From assembly GCF_001443045.1 (NCBI RefSeq), contig NZ_LKPJ01000002.1, forward strand, positions 33,267-97,266: 64,000 nt of DNA. Direction: 5' to 3'. This document shows positions 26,713 to 35,879 of this stretch, in pieces. Each line of letters opens with the position of its first letter. The first letter of the stretch is position 1. Under the pieces are notes generated by a model. It was given only the letters and a program-made list of their open reading frames with translations. It was not told the DNA's origin and ran no database searches. The stretch comes from Burkholderia ambifaria. GTDB lineage: Bacteria > Pseudomonadota > Gammaproteobacteria > Burkholderiales > Burkholderiaceae. The translations under genes and the position numbers were made by a program.

Positions 26713-27159
26713 CACGCAGATGGGGCGACATCGCGGCGCAGCGCGTCGCGATGCGATGGCCTGGCGTCGCGTCGAATGATGGTCGACGGCGCAGCCGCCG
26801 CGCACGAGCTTGCACGTGCGCACGCGGCTGCATCGGGATCCATGTTCCGTACTTTGGTGGTCCGCGCCGCATGCGCTTCGTCTCGAAAGGGGCGGGAGAG
26901 CACCGTGCAGCAGAACCGCACAACGATGCGGGACCATGTCCACATTCGACCGCTGTTCAAAGCACGGAACATATCGCCGCTACGATTGACTCGAGTCAAG
27001 GAGACCGTCATCTCGTCGGCGACCCGATCGGCACCGACACGAATCCGAAGCGGCGCACGCCACGCCGGTCGGCATCCGTCATGACGCGAGTCGGCCTGAA
27101 TCCCGGCAGAGAGTGGCGCATAATGTTTTGATGTCGACCCTTGGCAGGAAGAGGGTTTT
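26713..27159. other. intergenic region with a perfect 14-bp palindrome
   Basis: No supported gene. The region holds the promoter for the cyclase gene at 27160. The one striking element is a 14-bp perfect palindrome at 26986-26999, listed separately. Confidence 0.45.
26986..26999. promoter_or_regulatory. perfect 14-bp palindrome, possible operator
   Basis: TTGACTCGAGTCAA is self-complementary over all 14 bases. It lies 160 bases before the cyclase start and its left half reads like a -35 TTGACT box. No regulator gene is adjacent, so the binding protein is unknown. Confidence 0.35.
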
Positions 27160-30100
27160 ATGCGCTGCACGATATGCGGATCCGAGAATCCTCCCGGTGC
27201 GAGGTTCTGCCAGGAATGCCAGGCCGTGCTGGCCCGCACGTGTCCGCATTGCGGGCATGACACGGAGCCTGCGGCCCGCTTCTGCAGCCATTGCGGGACG
27301 TCGCTGGCTACGCCCGCGGCTGCGCCGCCGCCTGCCCGATCATCGGGGCGGGAGCCGCCACCGCCCCCCGTTCATTACACGCCCGATCATCTCGCCGAGC
27401 GGATCCGTGCCGAACACGCGGCCATGGAAGCACGCGGCGAGCCCGCCGGCGAACGCAAGACCGTTACCGCGCTGTTTGCCGACATGGCCGGGTCGACCGC
27501 GTTGATCCACGATCTCGATCCCGAAGTCGCGCATCGCTTGATCGTGCCCGTGGTCGAGCTGATGATGGAAGCGGTTCATTACTACGAAGGGTACGTGGCA
27601 AAATCGCTCGGCGACGGCATCCTCGCGCTGTTCGGCGCGCCGATCGCCCACGAAGACCATGCACAGCGAGCGCTTTTCGCCGCGTTGCGCATGCAGCAGG
27701 CGATGCGGCAGCACGGCGATCGCATTCGTCTGCAGGAAGGCATTCCTCTGCAGATTCGCGTCGGCGTCCACACGGGCGAGGTCGTCGTCCGTTCGATCCG
27801 TACCGACGACTTGCACACCGAGTACGATCCGCTCGGGCATACGATCCACATCGCGTCGCGGATCGAGGGCATCGCCACGCCCACGTCGATTCTCGTCAGC
27901 GAGTCCACCCACAAGCTGGCGGAAGGCTATTTCGAGTTCAAGGCGCTCGGGGCGACGCAGCTCAAGGGCATTCCCGCGCCGCTCTGCGTGTACGAGGTGC
28001 TCGGCCTGGGTGCGTTGCGCACGCGCTTGCAACTGTCGGCGCACCGCGGTCTCGCGCGCTTTGTCGGCCGCGAAACGGAAATGGAACACCTGAACCGGGC
28101 CCTGGAGACCATGAGGGCCGGGCAGGGGCGCGTGGTCGGCGTGGTGGGGGAGGCCGGCGTCGGCAAGTCTCGCCTGTTCCACGAGTTCAAGGAGCGTTCG
28201 CGGCGTGGCGTGCTGGTGCTGGAGACGTTTTCGGTATCGCACGGCAAGGCGTTTCCCAACTTGCCGCTCATCGAACTCCTGAAGAATTATTTCCAGATCA
28301 CGACACAGGACGACGAGCGGCGCTGCCGGGAAAAGGTCATCGGCAAGGCGCTCGCGCTCGAGCGCAGTTTCGAGGACCTCGTGCCGTACATCCTGTATCT
28401 GCTTGGCATCGGCGAAGGCGGGCCGGTACTCGTCGAGATGGATCCGCAGATCCGGCGCGAGCGCACCTTCGACGCGATCAGGCAGCTTCTCGTGCGAGAG
28501 AGCCAGAATCAGCCCGTCCATTTGCTGTTCGAGGACCTGCAATGGCTGGACCGTGAAACGGAAGCCTTTCTCACCTACCTGATCGACCACGTGCCGGACG
28601 CGCGCATCCTGCTGCTGGTGAACTACCGCCCCGAGTATCGGCCCGCGTGGGCGCGCGCCGCGCATTGGAGCACGCTGCGGCTCGAACCGCTGGGCCCCTC
28701 CGATGCGCAGGGGCTGCTCGCGGCGCTGCTCGGCGAGGATCGCTCGCTCGTGCCGCTGAAGCAGCTCATTCTGGAGAAGACGGAGGGCAACCCGTTCTTC
28801 ATGGAGGAAGTGGTCCAGACGCTCGTCGAGGAGCAGTCGCTGCTTGGCGATGCGGGGCGCTATCGCATCGTCGAGACGCCGGCGACGCTGCACATTCCGA
28901 CCACCGTGCAGGGCGTGCTCGCCGCTCGTATCGACCGGCTTCCGATCGAAGAAAAGGAACTGCTGCAGGCGCTCGCGGTGATCGGCCACGAGTTTCCGTT
29001 CAGCCTGATCCGGCGAATCTGCGGCAACGAGACGGCACGGGACGACGAACTGCGGCGTCTGCTCGCGCATCTGGAAGCGGCGGAATTCATCTACGAGCGT
29101 CCCGCGTTTCCCGAAGTCAATTATTCGTTCAAGCACGCGCTGACCCAGGAGGTGGCCGGGCGCTCGTTGCTCACGGAGCGGCGCACCACGCTGCACGAGC
29201 GCACCGCGCAGGCGATCGAGGTGCTGTTCCCGACGCGCATCGCCGATTACTGCAGCGAGCTTGCGCACCACTACAGTCAGAGCGGCAACATTCCCAAGGC
29301 GGTCGAATACCTGCATCGTGCGGCCCAGCAGGCGTTGCGCCATGCCGCCCATCACGATGCCATGAATCACCTCGGCGCGGCGCTGGCGTTACTGAAGGGG
29401 TTGCCCGACACACCCGCGCGTGCGCATTGGGAGCTGACGCTGCTGCTTTCCCTCGGGCCGGTGTTGATGGATGTGCGCGGGTATGGCGCGACCGAGGTGG
29501 GCGCGACCTACAGGCGCGCGCTCGAGTTGTGCGAGCGCACCGGAGAGGCATCGCAACGCTTCGCGACGCAGTTGGGATTGCGGATACATCACGGGGTGCG
29601 CGGCGACCATGCGCTCGGCATGGAGCTGGGCATGCAGATGCTCCGTACGGCCCAGGATGCGAACGATTCAGGCCTCCTCATCGAAGCACAGAGCGCACTG
29701 GGGGCGTGCTTGTTTCTGCAGGGCGATTTCGGCGCGGCGCGCACAAACATGGAACAGGCCCTGGCGCTCTACGATCCGGAGCGGCATCAGGCACACGTCT
29801 TCACGCACGGAGTGGATCCCGGCATCCGGGCACTCAGTTTCCTCGTGCTGATCCTGTGGATCCAGGGGTATCCCGACCAGGCGCTCAAACGCAGCGCCGA
29901 AGCGCTTGCGCTCGCCCAGAACCTTGCGTATGGACCCTCTCTGGCGTTCAGTCTGACCTATACGGCGCACTTGCATCAACTGCGGCGGGAGCCGGTGCCG
30001 GCCGCCGAGCGCGCGGAAGCGGTCATTGCCGTATCGACCGAGCACGGCTTGCCGTACTGGCTCGCGTGGGGGACGATTCTGCGAGGCTGGGCGACGAGCG

Positions 30101-30618
30101 CGCAAGGCAACATCCAGGACGGCATCGCGCAGATGCGGCAGGGCCTCGACGCGCAGCGCGCGGCCGGCGGCGAAGACCAGCGTCCTTTTTCGCTCGCGCT
30201 GCTCGCCGACAGCTACTGGCGCGCGGGTGACGAGAGCGCGGCACGGGGCTTGCTGGAAGAGGCCATGGCGATCGTCGAGAAAACCGGCGAGCATTGCTAC
30301 GAGGCCGAGCTGTACCGGCTCGCGGGACGCTATCTGGCTGGCGGCGCGGGCAAGGAAGGCACGGCACAGGAATGCGACGACGAGGCTGTCGACTGCTTTC
30401 ACAGAGCGATCGAGCGAGCGCGCCGGCAGGGTGCCCGGGCGCTGGAACTGCGGGCGGCGTCGGACCTCGCCCGGCTGCTGCAACGGCAGGGGAAGACCGT
30501 GGAAGCGCGGCAAGCACTCTCCGAGGTGTACGCCTGCTTCACGGAAGGCTTCGACACGAGCGACCTGCGAGAGGCGAAAACGCTGCTGGATGCATTGGGG
30601 GACGCGCGAACAGAATGA
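27160..30618 (+). CDS. zinc-ribbon / class III nucleotide cyclase / ATPase / TPR protein
   Basis: 1152-aa cytoplasmic multidomain protein. Residues 1-48 form two zinc ribbons with Cys-x2-Cys pairs (double zinc ribbon). Residues about 95-285 form a class III cyclase domain: the first metal Asp is in Leu-Phe-Ala-Asp-Met-Ala-Gly-Ser-Thr and the second in Ser-Leu-Gly-Asp-Gly-Ile. In the Gly-His-Thr-Ile-His-Ile-Ala-Ser-Arg segment the usual transition-state Asn is His, while the Arg remains. Residues about 300-620 are a STAND-type ATPase with Walker A Gly-Glu-Ala-Gly-Val-Gly-Lys-Ser. The rest is TPR-like helical repeats. It probably senses an unknown cue and makes a cyclic nucleotide, though the substituted residue leaves activity open. 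A patatin gene follows 76 bases later. Confidence 0.88.
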   Translation: MRCTICGSENPPGARFCQECQAVLARTCPHCGHDTEPAARFCSHCGTSLATPAAAPPPARSSGREPPPPPVHYTPDHLAERIRAEHAAMEARGEPAGERKTVTALFADMAGSTALIHDLDPEVAHRLIVPVVELMMEAVHYYEGYVAKSLGDGILALFGAPIAHEDHAQRALFAALRMQQAMRQHGDRIRLQEGIPLQIRVGVHTGEVVVRSIRTDDLHTEYDPLGHTIHIASRIEGIATPTSILVSESTHKLAEGYFEFKALGATQLKGIPAPLCVYEVLGLGALRTRLQLSAHRGLARFVGRETEMEHLNRALETMRAGQGRVVGVVGEAGVGKSRLFHEFKERSRRGVLVLETFSVSHGKAFPNLPLIELLKNYFQITTQDDERRCREKVIGKALALERSFEDLVPYILYLLGIGEGGPVLVEMDPQIRRERTFDAIRQLLVRESQNQPVHLLFEDLQWLDRETEAFLTYLIDHVPDARILLLVNYRPEYRPAWARAAHWSTLRLEPLGPSDAQGLLAALLGEDRSLVPLKQLILEKTEGNPFFMEEVVQTLVEEQSLLGDAGRYRIVETPATLHIPTTVQGVLAARIDRLPIEEKELLQALAVIGHEFPFSLIRRICGNETARDDELRRLLAHLEAAEFIYERPAFPEVNYSFKHALTQEVAGRSLLTERRTTLHERTAQAIEVLFPTRIADYCSELAHHYSQSGNIPKAVEYLHRAAQQALRHAAHHDAMNHLGAALALLKGLPDTPARAHWELTLLLSLGPVLMDVRGYGATEVGATYRRALELCERTGEASQRFATQLGLRIHHGVRGDHALGMELGMQMLRTAQDANDSGLLIEAQSALGACLFLQGDFGAARTNMEQALALYDPERHQAHVFTHGVDPGIRALSFLVLILWIQGYPDQALKRSAEALALAQNLAYGPSLAFSLTYTAHLHQLRREPVPAAERAEAVIAVSTEHGLPYWLAWGTILRGWATSAQGNIQDGIAQMRQGLDAQRAAGGEDQRPFSLALLADSYWRAGDESAARGLLEEAMAIVEKTGEHCYEAELYRLAGRYLAGGAGKEGTAQECDDEAVDCFHRAIERARRQGARALELRAASDLARLLQRQGKTVEARQALSEVYACFTEGFDTSDLREAKTLLDALGDARTE

Positions 30619-30694
30619 GTGGACCTGCGGCGCACGACCACCCATCGTGTGACCGCGTGCCGTCCACGACCTGCCGCTGCTTGAGGAGACGGGC

Positions 30695-31744
30695 ATGACA
30701 ACCACGCACACGAGACGCCGCGACGATGTCCCGCGCAAACCGATCGCGCTGGCCTTGCAGGGGGGCGGGATGCACGGCGCATTCACCTGGGGCGTGCTCG
30801 ACCGGCTGCTCGAGGACGGCAGGCTCGAAATCGATGGCGTCAGTGCCACCAGCGCGGGTGCGATGAACGCCACCGTACTCGCCTACGGGCTGCTGAAGGG
30901 CGGCGAGGACGGTGCGCGCGAGGCGCTGCACGACTTCTGGCAGGCCGTCGCGCAATCGGCCGAGCACTACAACCCGCTGCGCTGGATGCCCTGGCTGAAG
31001 GGCACGCACAGCTTCGGGCTCGATCATTCGCCGCTGTACGCATTCGCCGACATGATGCTGCGCGTCTTTTCGCCGTATCAGTTCAATCCGAACAACCTGA
31101 ATCCGCTGCGCGAAGTGCTCGAGCGCCGGGTCGACTTCGATGCGCTGCGCAAGCACTGTCCGATCCGGTTGTACCTGTGCGCGACCAACGTCGAGACGGG
31201 GAAGATACGCATCTTCACGGGCGAGGATGTCAGTGCCGACGCGGTACTGGCATCGGCATGCGTGCCGACGCTGTTCCAGGCGGTCTCGATCGATGGCGAG
31301 TATTTCTGGGATGGCGGCTACATGGGCAATCCGGCCATCTATCCGCTGATCTACAACTGCGCGACGCGCGACGTCGTGATCGTGCACATCAATCCGCTCG
31401 TGCGCCGCGGTATACCCATCACGGCGGCGGAGATTCTCAACCGTATCAGCGAGATCAGTTTCAACTCGTCGCTGATGCGCGAGATGCGCGCCATCGCGTT
31501 CGTCACCGACCTGATCCAGCAAGGCACGATCAAGCGCGGCGAGATGAAGGAAATGCTGATCCATTCCATTCGCGCGGACGACGCGCTGAGCGCGTTGAGC
31601 GTATCGAGCAAGTACAACGCCGACTGGGGATTCCTGAGCGAACTGTGCGACCACGGGCGACGCGAAGCGGATGCGTGGCTCGCGCATCACTACGGCCACA
31701 TCGGGCAGCGGTCGAGCATCGACATTCGCAGGGAATTTCTCTGA
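30695..31744 (+). CDS. patatin-like phospholipase
   Basis: 349-aa patatin-family lipid acyl hydrolase. It shows the oxyanion loop Gln-Gly-Gly-Gly-Met-His-Gly-Ala-Phe (22-30), the nucleophile Ser53 in Ala-Thr-Ser-Ala-Gly, and the catalytic Asp near 206 in Asp-Gly-Gly-Tyr-Met. The first Gly of the usual Gly-x-Ser-x-Gly is Ala. A GAGGAG ribosome site precedes the ATG by 6 bases. A long C-terminal region is like that of bacterial patatins carrying DUF3734. No signal peptide is seen, so it is cytosolic. It lies between the cyclase-ATPase gene and an HD-domain gene on the same strand. Confidence 0.87.
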   Translation: MTTTHTRRRDDVPRKPIALALQGGGMHGAFTWGVLDRLLEDGRLEIDGVSATSAGAMNATVLAYGLLKGGEDGAREALHDFWQAVAQSAEHYNPLRWMPWLKGTHSFGLDHSPLYAFADMMLRVFSPYQFNPNNLNPLREVLERRVDFDALRKHCPIRLYLCATNVETGKIRIFTGEDVSADAVLASACVPTLFQAVSIDGEYFWDGGYMGNPAIYPLIYNCATRDVVIVHINPLVRRGIPITAAEILNRISEISFNSSLMREMRAIAFVTDLIQQGTIKRGEMKEMLIHSIRADDALSALSVSSKYNADWGFLSELCDHGRREADAWLAHHYGHIGQRSSIDIRREFL

Positions 31745-31807
31745 GTGCATCGCGGTAATGTCGGCATGGGGCGAGCGTGCGCGGGCGCCCCGGGCCAAGG
31801 AGCGAAC

Positions 31808-32422
31808 GTGAACCGGACGCAGGCGCGGTTCGTCGCGTTGTGGTCGTACTGCGGCGGGACGCATGCCGAGGATGTCTATCGCATGCTCGCGCGATGCTAT
31901 ACGGAGCCGGCGCGCCACTACCATACGCTCGTGCATGTCCGGCGATGCCTGCGTCATCTCGACCTGGCGCGCGGCTCGATTCCCGAACCGGACGCCGTCG
32001 AACTCGCGCTCTGGTTCCACGACGTGATTTTCGTTCCTGGCGCGCAGGACAACGAACAGCGCAGCGCGGACTGGTTCCGATACCAGGCAGACGGGCGAAT
32101 CCGCGCGTGCGACCCGATCTGCGCGATGATTCTCGCGACGACCCACCAGGGCATCGCCGCGGACCCGGATACCCGTTTCGTGTGCGACATCGACCTGGCC
32201 GTGCTTGGCGCGTCCCGCAGCCGATTCCGCGAGGATGGCCGGCGCCTGCGCGCGGAGCGCCCCGATCTCGACGACCAAGCTTACGATCGTCACGAACGGA
32301 AGATTCTGCGCGGACTGCTCGAACGCCCGCGCATTTATCTGACGGATTTCTTCTACACGCGCTGCGAGGCGCCGGCACGCAGAAATCTGAGCTGGCGGCT
32401 CGGCTTGCCGATTCCGGCGTGA
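31808..32422 (+). CDS. HD-domain phosphohydrolase-like protein
   Basis: 204-aa protein of the predicted metal-dependent HD family. Ligand candidates are His in Tyr-His-Thr-Leu-Val-His, the His-Asp pair in Trp-Phe-His-Asp-Val, His in Ala-Thr-Thr-His-Gln and Asp in Cys-Asp-Ile-Asp-Leu. I chose the GTG at 31808 because AAGGAG sits 5 bases upstream; the in-frame ATG at 31745 has no ribosome site. It follows the patatin gene by 63 bases. The substrate is unknown. Confidence 0.8.
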   Translation: MNRTQARFVALWSYCGGTHAEDVYRMLARCYTEPARHYHTLVHVRRCLRHLDLARGSIPEPDAVELALWFHDVIFVPGAQDNEQRSADWFRYQADGRIRACDPICAMILATTHQGIAADPDTRFVCDIDLAVLGASRSRFREDGRRLRAERPDLDDQAYDRHERKILRGLLERPRIYLTDFFYTRCEAPARRNLSWRLGLPIPA

Positions 32423-32551
32423 CGGCACCGGCACGTTCCGGCACGAATCGCACCGCGCGACCCCGATGGGCGCGGCACGCCCGCAGCGTCGGCCGCGCCG
32501 GCGGCGGCCGTTCGTGCCGGCGGCGAGCTGCGCCAGCGTGGCGGGCACGCC

Positions 32552-32591
32552 GTTCAGGAACGCGTCGACCAGTTCAGGAACGCGTCGACCA
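32552..32591. repeat. perfect tandem duplication of a 20-bp unit
   Basis: Bases 32552-32571 and 32572-32591 are identical and adjacent. The repeat falls in the 3' end of the TetR gene and, being 20 bases long, changes the frame. The first copy reads Leu-Val-Asp-Ala-Phe-Leu-Asn on the minus strand and the second is then read out of frame to a TGA. Confidence 0.95.
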
Positions 32592-33215
32592 GTCGTGCGA
32601 TTTCGGTGTCGAGATCGTCCGGCACCGGCAGTCCGTAGATCCACTTGCGGATACCGAAATAGACGATGCTCGCGTGCAGGCTCCGGACCAGCTCGATTTC
32701 CGCATTGCGTCGCGCTTCGGTCGTCGGCTCGGCGAGGTCGTATTCATGCCGCAGCTCGCGCAGCACCGGCAGGAATACGCGGTCGCGCAGCCGCGACAGG
32801 TAGCGCGTGTTGCAGCCCTCGCGGCTGAGCCCGGCGAAGATGAACGTGCGGACCCCTTCGCGTCGCAGTACGGTTCTCGCGTACGCGCGGTAGAACGCGA
32901 CGAGCCGATCGTGCAGCGAGCGCGTGCGATCGGCGATCAGTTCTTCCCAGTCGGCATTCCATGTGTAGATTTCGTCGTACACGCGATCGATCAGCGCGTC
33001 CTTGCTCGGAAAGTATCGGTACAGCAGTGGCTGGGTAATACCGATCTGCCGCGCGAGCTGCCGGAAAAGCCGTGCGTCGCGACGTGATCGATCGCCTTCT
33101 CGACGATCTGCCGCTCACGCGCTTCCGGCGTGAGCCGGCGACCCGACGCGACCGCATTGCCGCCGACGTTCGTCCCGCGCTCGCGGGCCGGCGTGCTGCG
33201 TTTTCTTGCTGTCAT
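32554..33215 (-). pseudogene. TetR-family regulator broken by a frameshift in the HTH and a 3' tandem duplication
   Basis: The N-terminal part starts at ATG 33215 and runs to Ala-Thr-His-Gly-Phe-Ser. The recognition part continues in a different frame as Arg-Gln-Leu-Ala-Arg-Gln-Ile-Gly-Ile-Thr-Gln-Pro-Leu-Leu-Tyr-Arg-Tyr-Phe-Pro, then about 140 residues of TetR ligand domain. The break, near 33064-33073, fits loss of about 10 bases between two CGGCAGC copies in the ancestral Ser-Thr-Arg-Gln-Leu coding stretch. A second lesion, the 20-bp duplication, gives the current stop at 32554. Without it the frame would run on as Gly-Val-Pro-Ala-Thr-Leu-Ala. The flanking VOC/porin genes are intact, so the regulator may have been lost after them. 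Confidence 0.8.
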
Positions 33216-33492
33216 TTGACGGCTCCCGATTGCGCGCATGCCCAAGCTATCGATTGAAAAATAGCACGATCGGCGCCCCGGATAGGGCGCGCGACGCGGC
33301 ACCTGTCGCGCCGCGAAATCCGTTGCGGGACGGTCCTGTGCAGGACGGCGCTCGCACCGGCGCCTCATGCCCCGGGCCGCATATTCAGAAAAATTCAGGA
33401 TGCCGCCATGACTTTAAGGCGCATCTTCACTAGTCTTGCTTTCGAATCGCCGCACGGGCCGCGCGCCCGTCGGCAAGCTCAAGGAGAACTCG

Positions 33493-34422
33493 ATGATTGC
33501 CCCGAAGTTGCGACAGGTATTGCTGACGACCGCCGTGTTCGGCGCATTGCTGGCGAGCGTGCCGGCCCATGCCGATACGACGCATCTGGTCGAGTCCACG
33601 TCCGGGCGTGTACCGGCCGTCGCGGTCGGCCCGCAATACGATACGACGCACGTCTGCGTCGCGCCGGAAGATTTCGACCGCTTTACCGACAGCTTCGTCG
33701 CGACGTTCGGCGGCAAGAAGTCGAAGCAGGGCGTGTTCCAGGTCACGCCGACGCCGAGCCAGACGATGTCGCAGCTCGTGCTGACGCCGGTCGGCACGGT
33801 TTCGGTGTTCGGCTTCAAGACGCCGATCCCGTATCCGTTCTGCGACGAGCGCACCGGCTATCTCGTCACCGACATGGACGTCGCGGTGAAGTCGGCGCGC
33901 GCGCACGGCGCGGACGTGATCGTCGACACGTTCCCGGACCCGATCGGCCGCGACGCGATCGTTCGCTGGCCGGGCGGCGTGAACATGCAACTGTACTGGC
34001 ATACCGAAGCGCCGCACTACGATGCGCTGCAGACGGTGCCGGAAAACCGCGTGTACGTGTCGCCGGAAAGCGCGAACAAGCTGGTGCACGATTTCGTCGC
34101 GTTCTCGCGCGGCAAGGTCGTGTCGGACGTGCGCCACGCGCCGGGCGTCGAGATCGGCCGGCCGAACGACACGTACCGCCGTATCCGCATCGAATCGGGC
34201 TTCGGCAAGATGACCGTGCTCGCGACGGATGGCCATCTGCCCTACCCGTTCGGCCGCGAGATGACGGGCTACGAAGTGTCCGATCTCGCCGCGACGCTGA
34301 AGCAGGCGCAGGCGGCCGGCGTGACCGTGCTCGTGCCGACGTTCACGTCGGACGGTCGCGACGCGGCGCTCGTACAGTTCCCCGGCGGCTATGTCGCCGA
34401 GATCCACGCGCGGTCGAAGTGA
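33493..34422 (+). CDS. secreted VOC/glyoxalase-like protein
   Basis: 309-aa protein with a Sec signal peptide ending in Ala-His-Ala near residue 27. Two betaalphabeta VOC-type modules follow (about 35-165 and 180-305), seen as repeated Phe-Asp/Ser-Phe-Val-Ala-x-Phe-Gly/Ser and Gly-Tyr-Leu/Glu-Val-x-Asp patterns. The ATG at 33493 follows AAGGAG by 6 bases. The porin gene begins on the last base of its stop codon, so the two products are coupled. A periplasmic VOC enzyme or binding protein for something imported by that porin is plausible. Function is not known. Confidence 0.78.
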   Translation: MIAPKLRQVLLTTAVFGALLASVPAHADTTHLVESTSGRVPAVAVGPQYDTTHVCVAPEDFDRFTDSFVATFGGKKSKQGVFQVTPTPSQTMSQLVLTPVGTVSVFGFKTPIPYPFCDERTGYLVTDMDVAVKSARAHGADVIVDTFPDPIGRDAIVRWPGGVNMQLYWHTEAPHYDALQTVPENRVYVSPESANKLVHDFVAFSRGKVVSDVRHAPGVEIGRPNDTYRRIRIESGFGKMTVLATDGHLPYPFGREMTGYEVSDLAATLKQAQAAGVTVLVPTFTSDGRDAALVQFPGGYVAEIHARSK

Positions 34423-35879
34423 TGGGACCCCGGTCGAGGAAAGGCGCGTGGCGCGGCATGCTGCCGGCCGCCGTACTGGCGGCGGGCGCCGCGACGTATG
34501 CCGGTACGGCAGCCGGCGCCGACGCGTCGTCGGCGTCGCCCTCGGCCGACGGCACGTCGTGCACCGCGAAGCGGCCCACCGTGCTGTTCAACCGCTGGCA
34601 GGAAGACTGGTCGGTACTCGCGAATCCGTGCGTGCCGCGCAAGCCGCTCGATGCGCTGAAGTACATCCCGCTGGGCGGCGACCCGTCGACGTACCTGTCG
34701 CTCGGCGCGAACCTGCGCGAGCGCTTCGAGCTGAACAACGCGCCGCTGTTCGGGCTCGGCGCCGCGCACGACGACAATTACGTGATCCAGCGCGCGAACG
34801 TGCACGCGGACCTGCGCGTTGCCGGGCATTTCCAGGCGTTCGTGCAGTTCGAGGATGCGCGGCCGTTCGGCAAGGATACGGTCGGGACGGTCGATCGCAA
34901 CCAGCTCGATATCGAACAGGCGTTCGTCGCGTACGTCGACCAGCTGGGCGGCGGCACGTTCAAGACCCGCATCGGCCGTCAGGAGATGGCGTTCGACTTG
35001 CAGCGGTTCGTGTCGGTGCGCGACGGGCCCAACGTGCGCCAGGCATTCGACGCACTGTGGGCCGATTACGAAATCGGCAAATGGCGGCTGATCGGCTATG
35101 TGACGCGCCCGGTGCAATATCGCAACGACGCCGTGTTCGATGACGTGTCGAACCGTCACCTGAGATTCGACGGCGTTCGCTTCGAGCGATCCGGCGTGGG
35201 GCCCGGCGACCTGTCGGCCTACTGGTCGCGCTATACGCGCGATAACGCACGCTATCTCGCCGGGGCCGGCACCGAACGGCGCGACGTGTTCGACGTGCGC
35301 TACGCGGGCAAGTCGGGGCAACTGGACTGGGACGCCGAGGCGATGCTGCAGACGGGGCACATCGGGCCGGACACGATCGGCGCATGGGCGTTCGGCACGC
35401 TGGGCGGCTACACGTTCACGCAGACGCCGGGCACGCCGCGCATCGGCATTCAGGTCGACGGCGCGTCGGGCGACAGGCATCCCGGCGACGGGCGCATGGG
35501 CACCTTCAACCCGCTGTTCCCGAACGGCTACTACTTCACGCTTGCCGGCTACACGGGCTACAGCAACCTGATTCACGTGAAGCCGTCGCTGACGTTCAAG
35601 CCGGCCAGCAACGTGACGGTGCTGACCGCGGTCGGTTTCCAGTGGCGCGCGACGACGGCCGACGCGATCTACGGACAGGGGATGTCGGCCGTGCCCGGCA
35701 CGGCCGGAAAGGGCGGCGGATGGACGGGCATGTATGCGCAGGCGCGCGTGGACTGGCTCGTGAACGCGAACGTGGCGCTGGCCGTCGAGGCCGTGCACTT
35801 CCAGCTTGCCGACTCGATTCGCGCGCTCGGCGCGCGCAATGCCGACTACGTGGGCATGGAAGCCAAGTTCGGCTGGTAA
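34422..35879 (+). CDS. AlgE-like (alginate-export family) outer-membrane porin
   Basis: 485-aa protein with a signal peptide (cleavage near Ala-Gly-Ala at about 33) and alternating amphipathic strands ending in Phe-Gly-Trp, as expected for an outer-membrane barrel. Blocks such as Leu-Arg-Glu-Arg-Phe-Glu and Ile-Gly-Arg-Gln-Glu-Met fit the alginate-export domain family, which in Burkholderia includes general anion channels. The ATG at 34422 overlaps the VOC gene stop by one base, so it is co-translated with the VOC protein. The real substrate is probably a small anion or sugar acid, not alginate, because no alginate genes are present. Confidence 0.82.
   Translation: MGPRSRKGAWRGMLPAAVLAAGAATYAGTAAGADASSASPSADGTSCTAKRPTVLFNRWQEDWSVLANPCVPRKPLDALKYIPLGGDPSTYLSLGANLRERFELNNAPLFGLGAAHDDNYVIQRANVHADLRVAGHFQAFVQFEDARPFGKDTVGTVDRNQLDIEQAFVAYVDQLGGGTFKTRIGRQEMAFDLQRFVSVRDGPNVRQAFDALWADYEIGKWRLIGYVTRPVQYRNDAVFDDVSNRHLRFDGVRFERSGVGPGDLSAYWSRYTRDNARYLAGAGTERRDVFDVRYAGKSGQLDWDAEAMLQTGHIGPDTIGAWAFGTLGGYTFTQTPGTPRIGIQVDGASGDRHPGDGRMGTFNPLFPNGYYFTLAGYTGYSNLIHVKPSLTFKPASNVTVLTAVGFQWRATTADAIYGQGMSAVPGTAGKGGGWTGMYAQARVDWLVNANVALAVEAVHFQLADSIRALGARNADYVGMEAKFGW

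Noticed and set aside
22033..26943. Very long minus-strand open frame (1636 codons) opposite pyruvate carboxylase
   Set aside because: It is the antisense shadow of a well-conserved gene in GC-rich DNA, dominated by Arg, His and Ala with no domain.
30695..31744. Ala instead of Gly at the first position of the patatin nucleophile motif as a sign of inactivity
   Set aside because: Ser, the following Ala-Gly and the Asp-Gly-Gly dyad are intact, and this variant seems tolerated in bacterial patatins.
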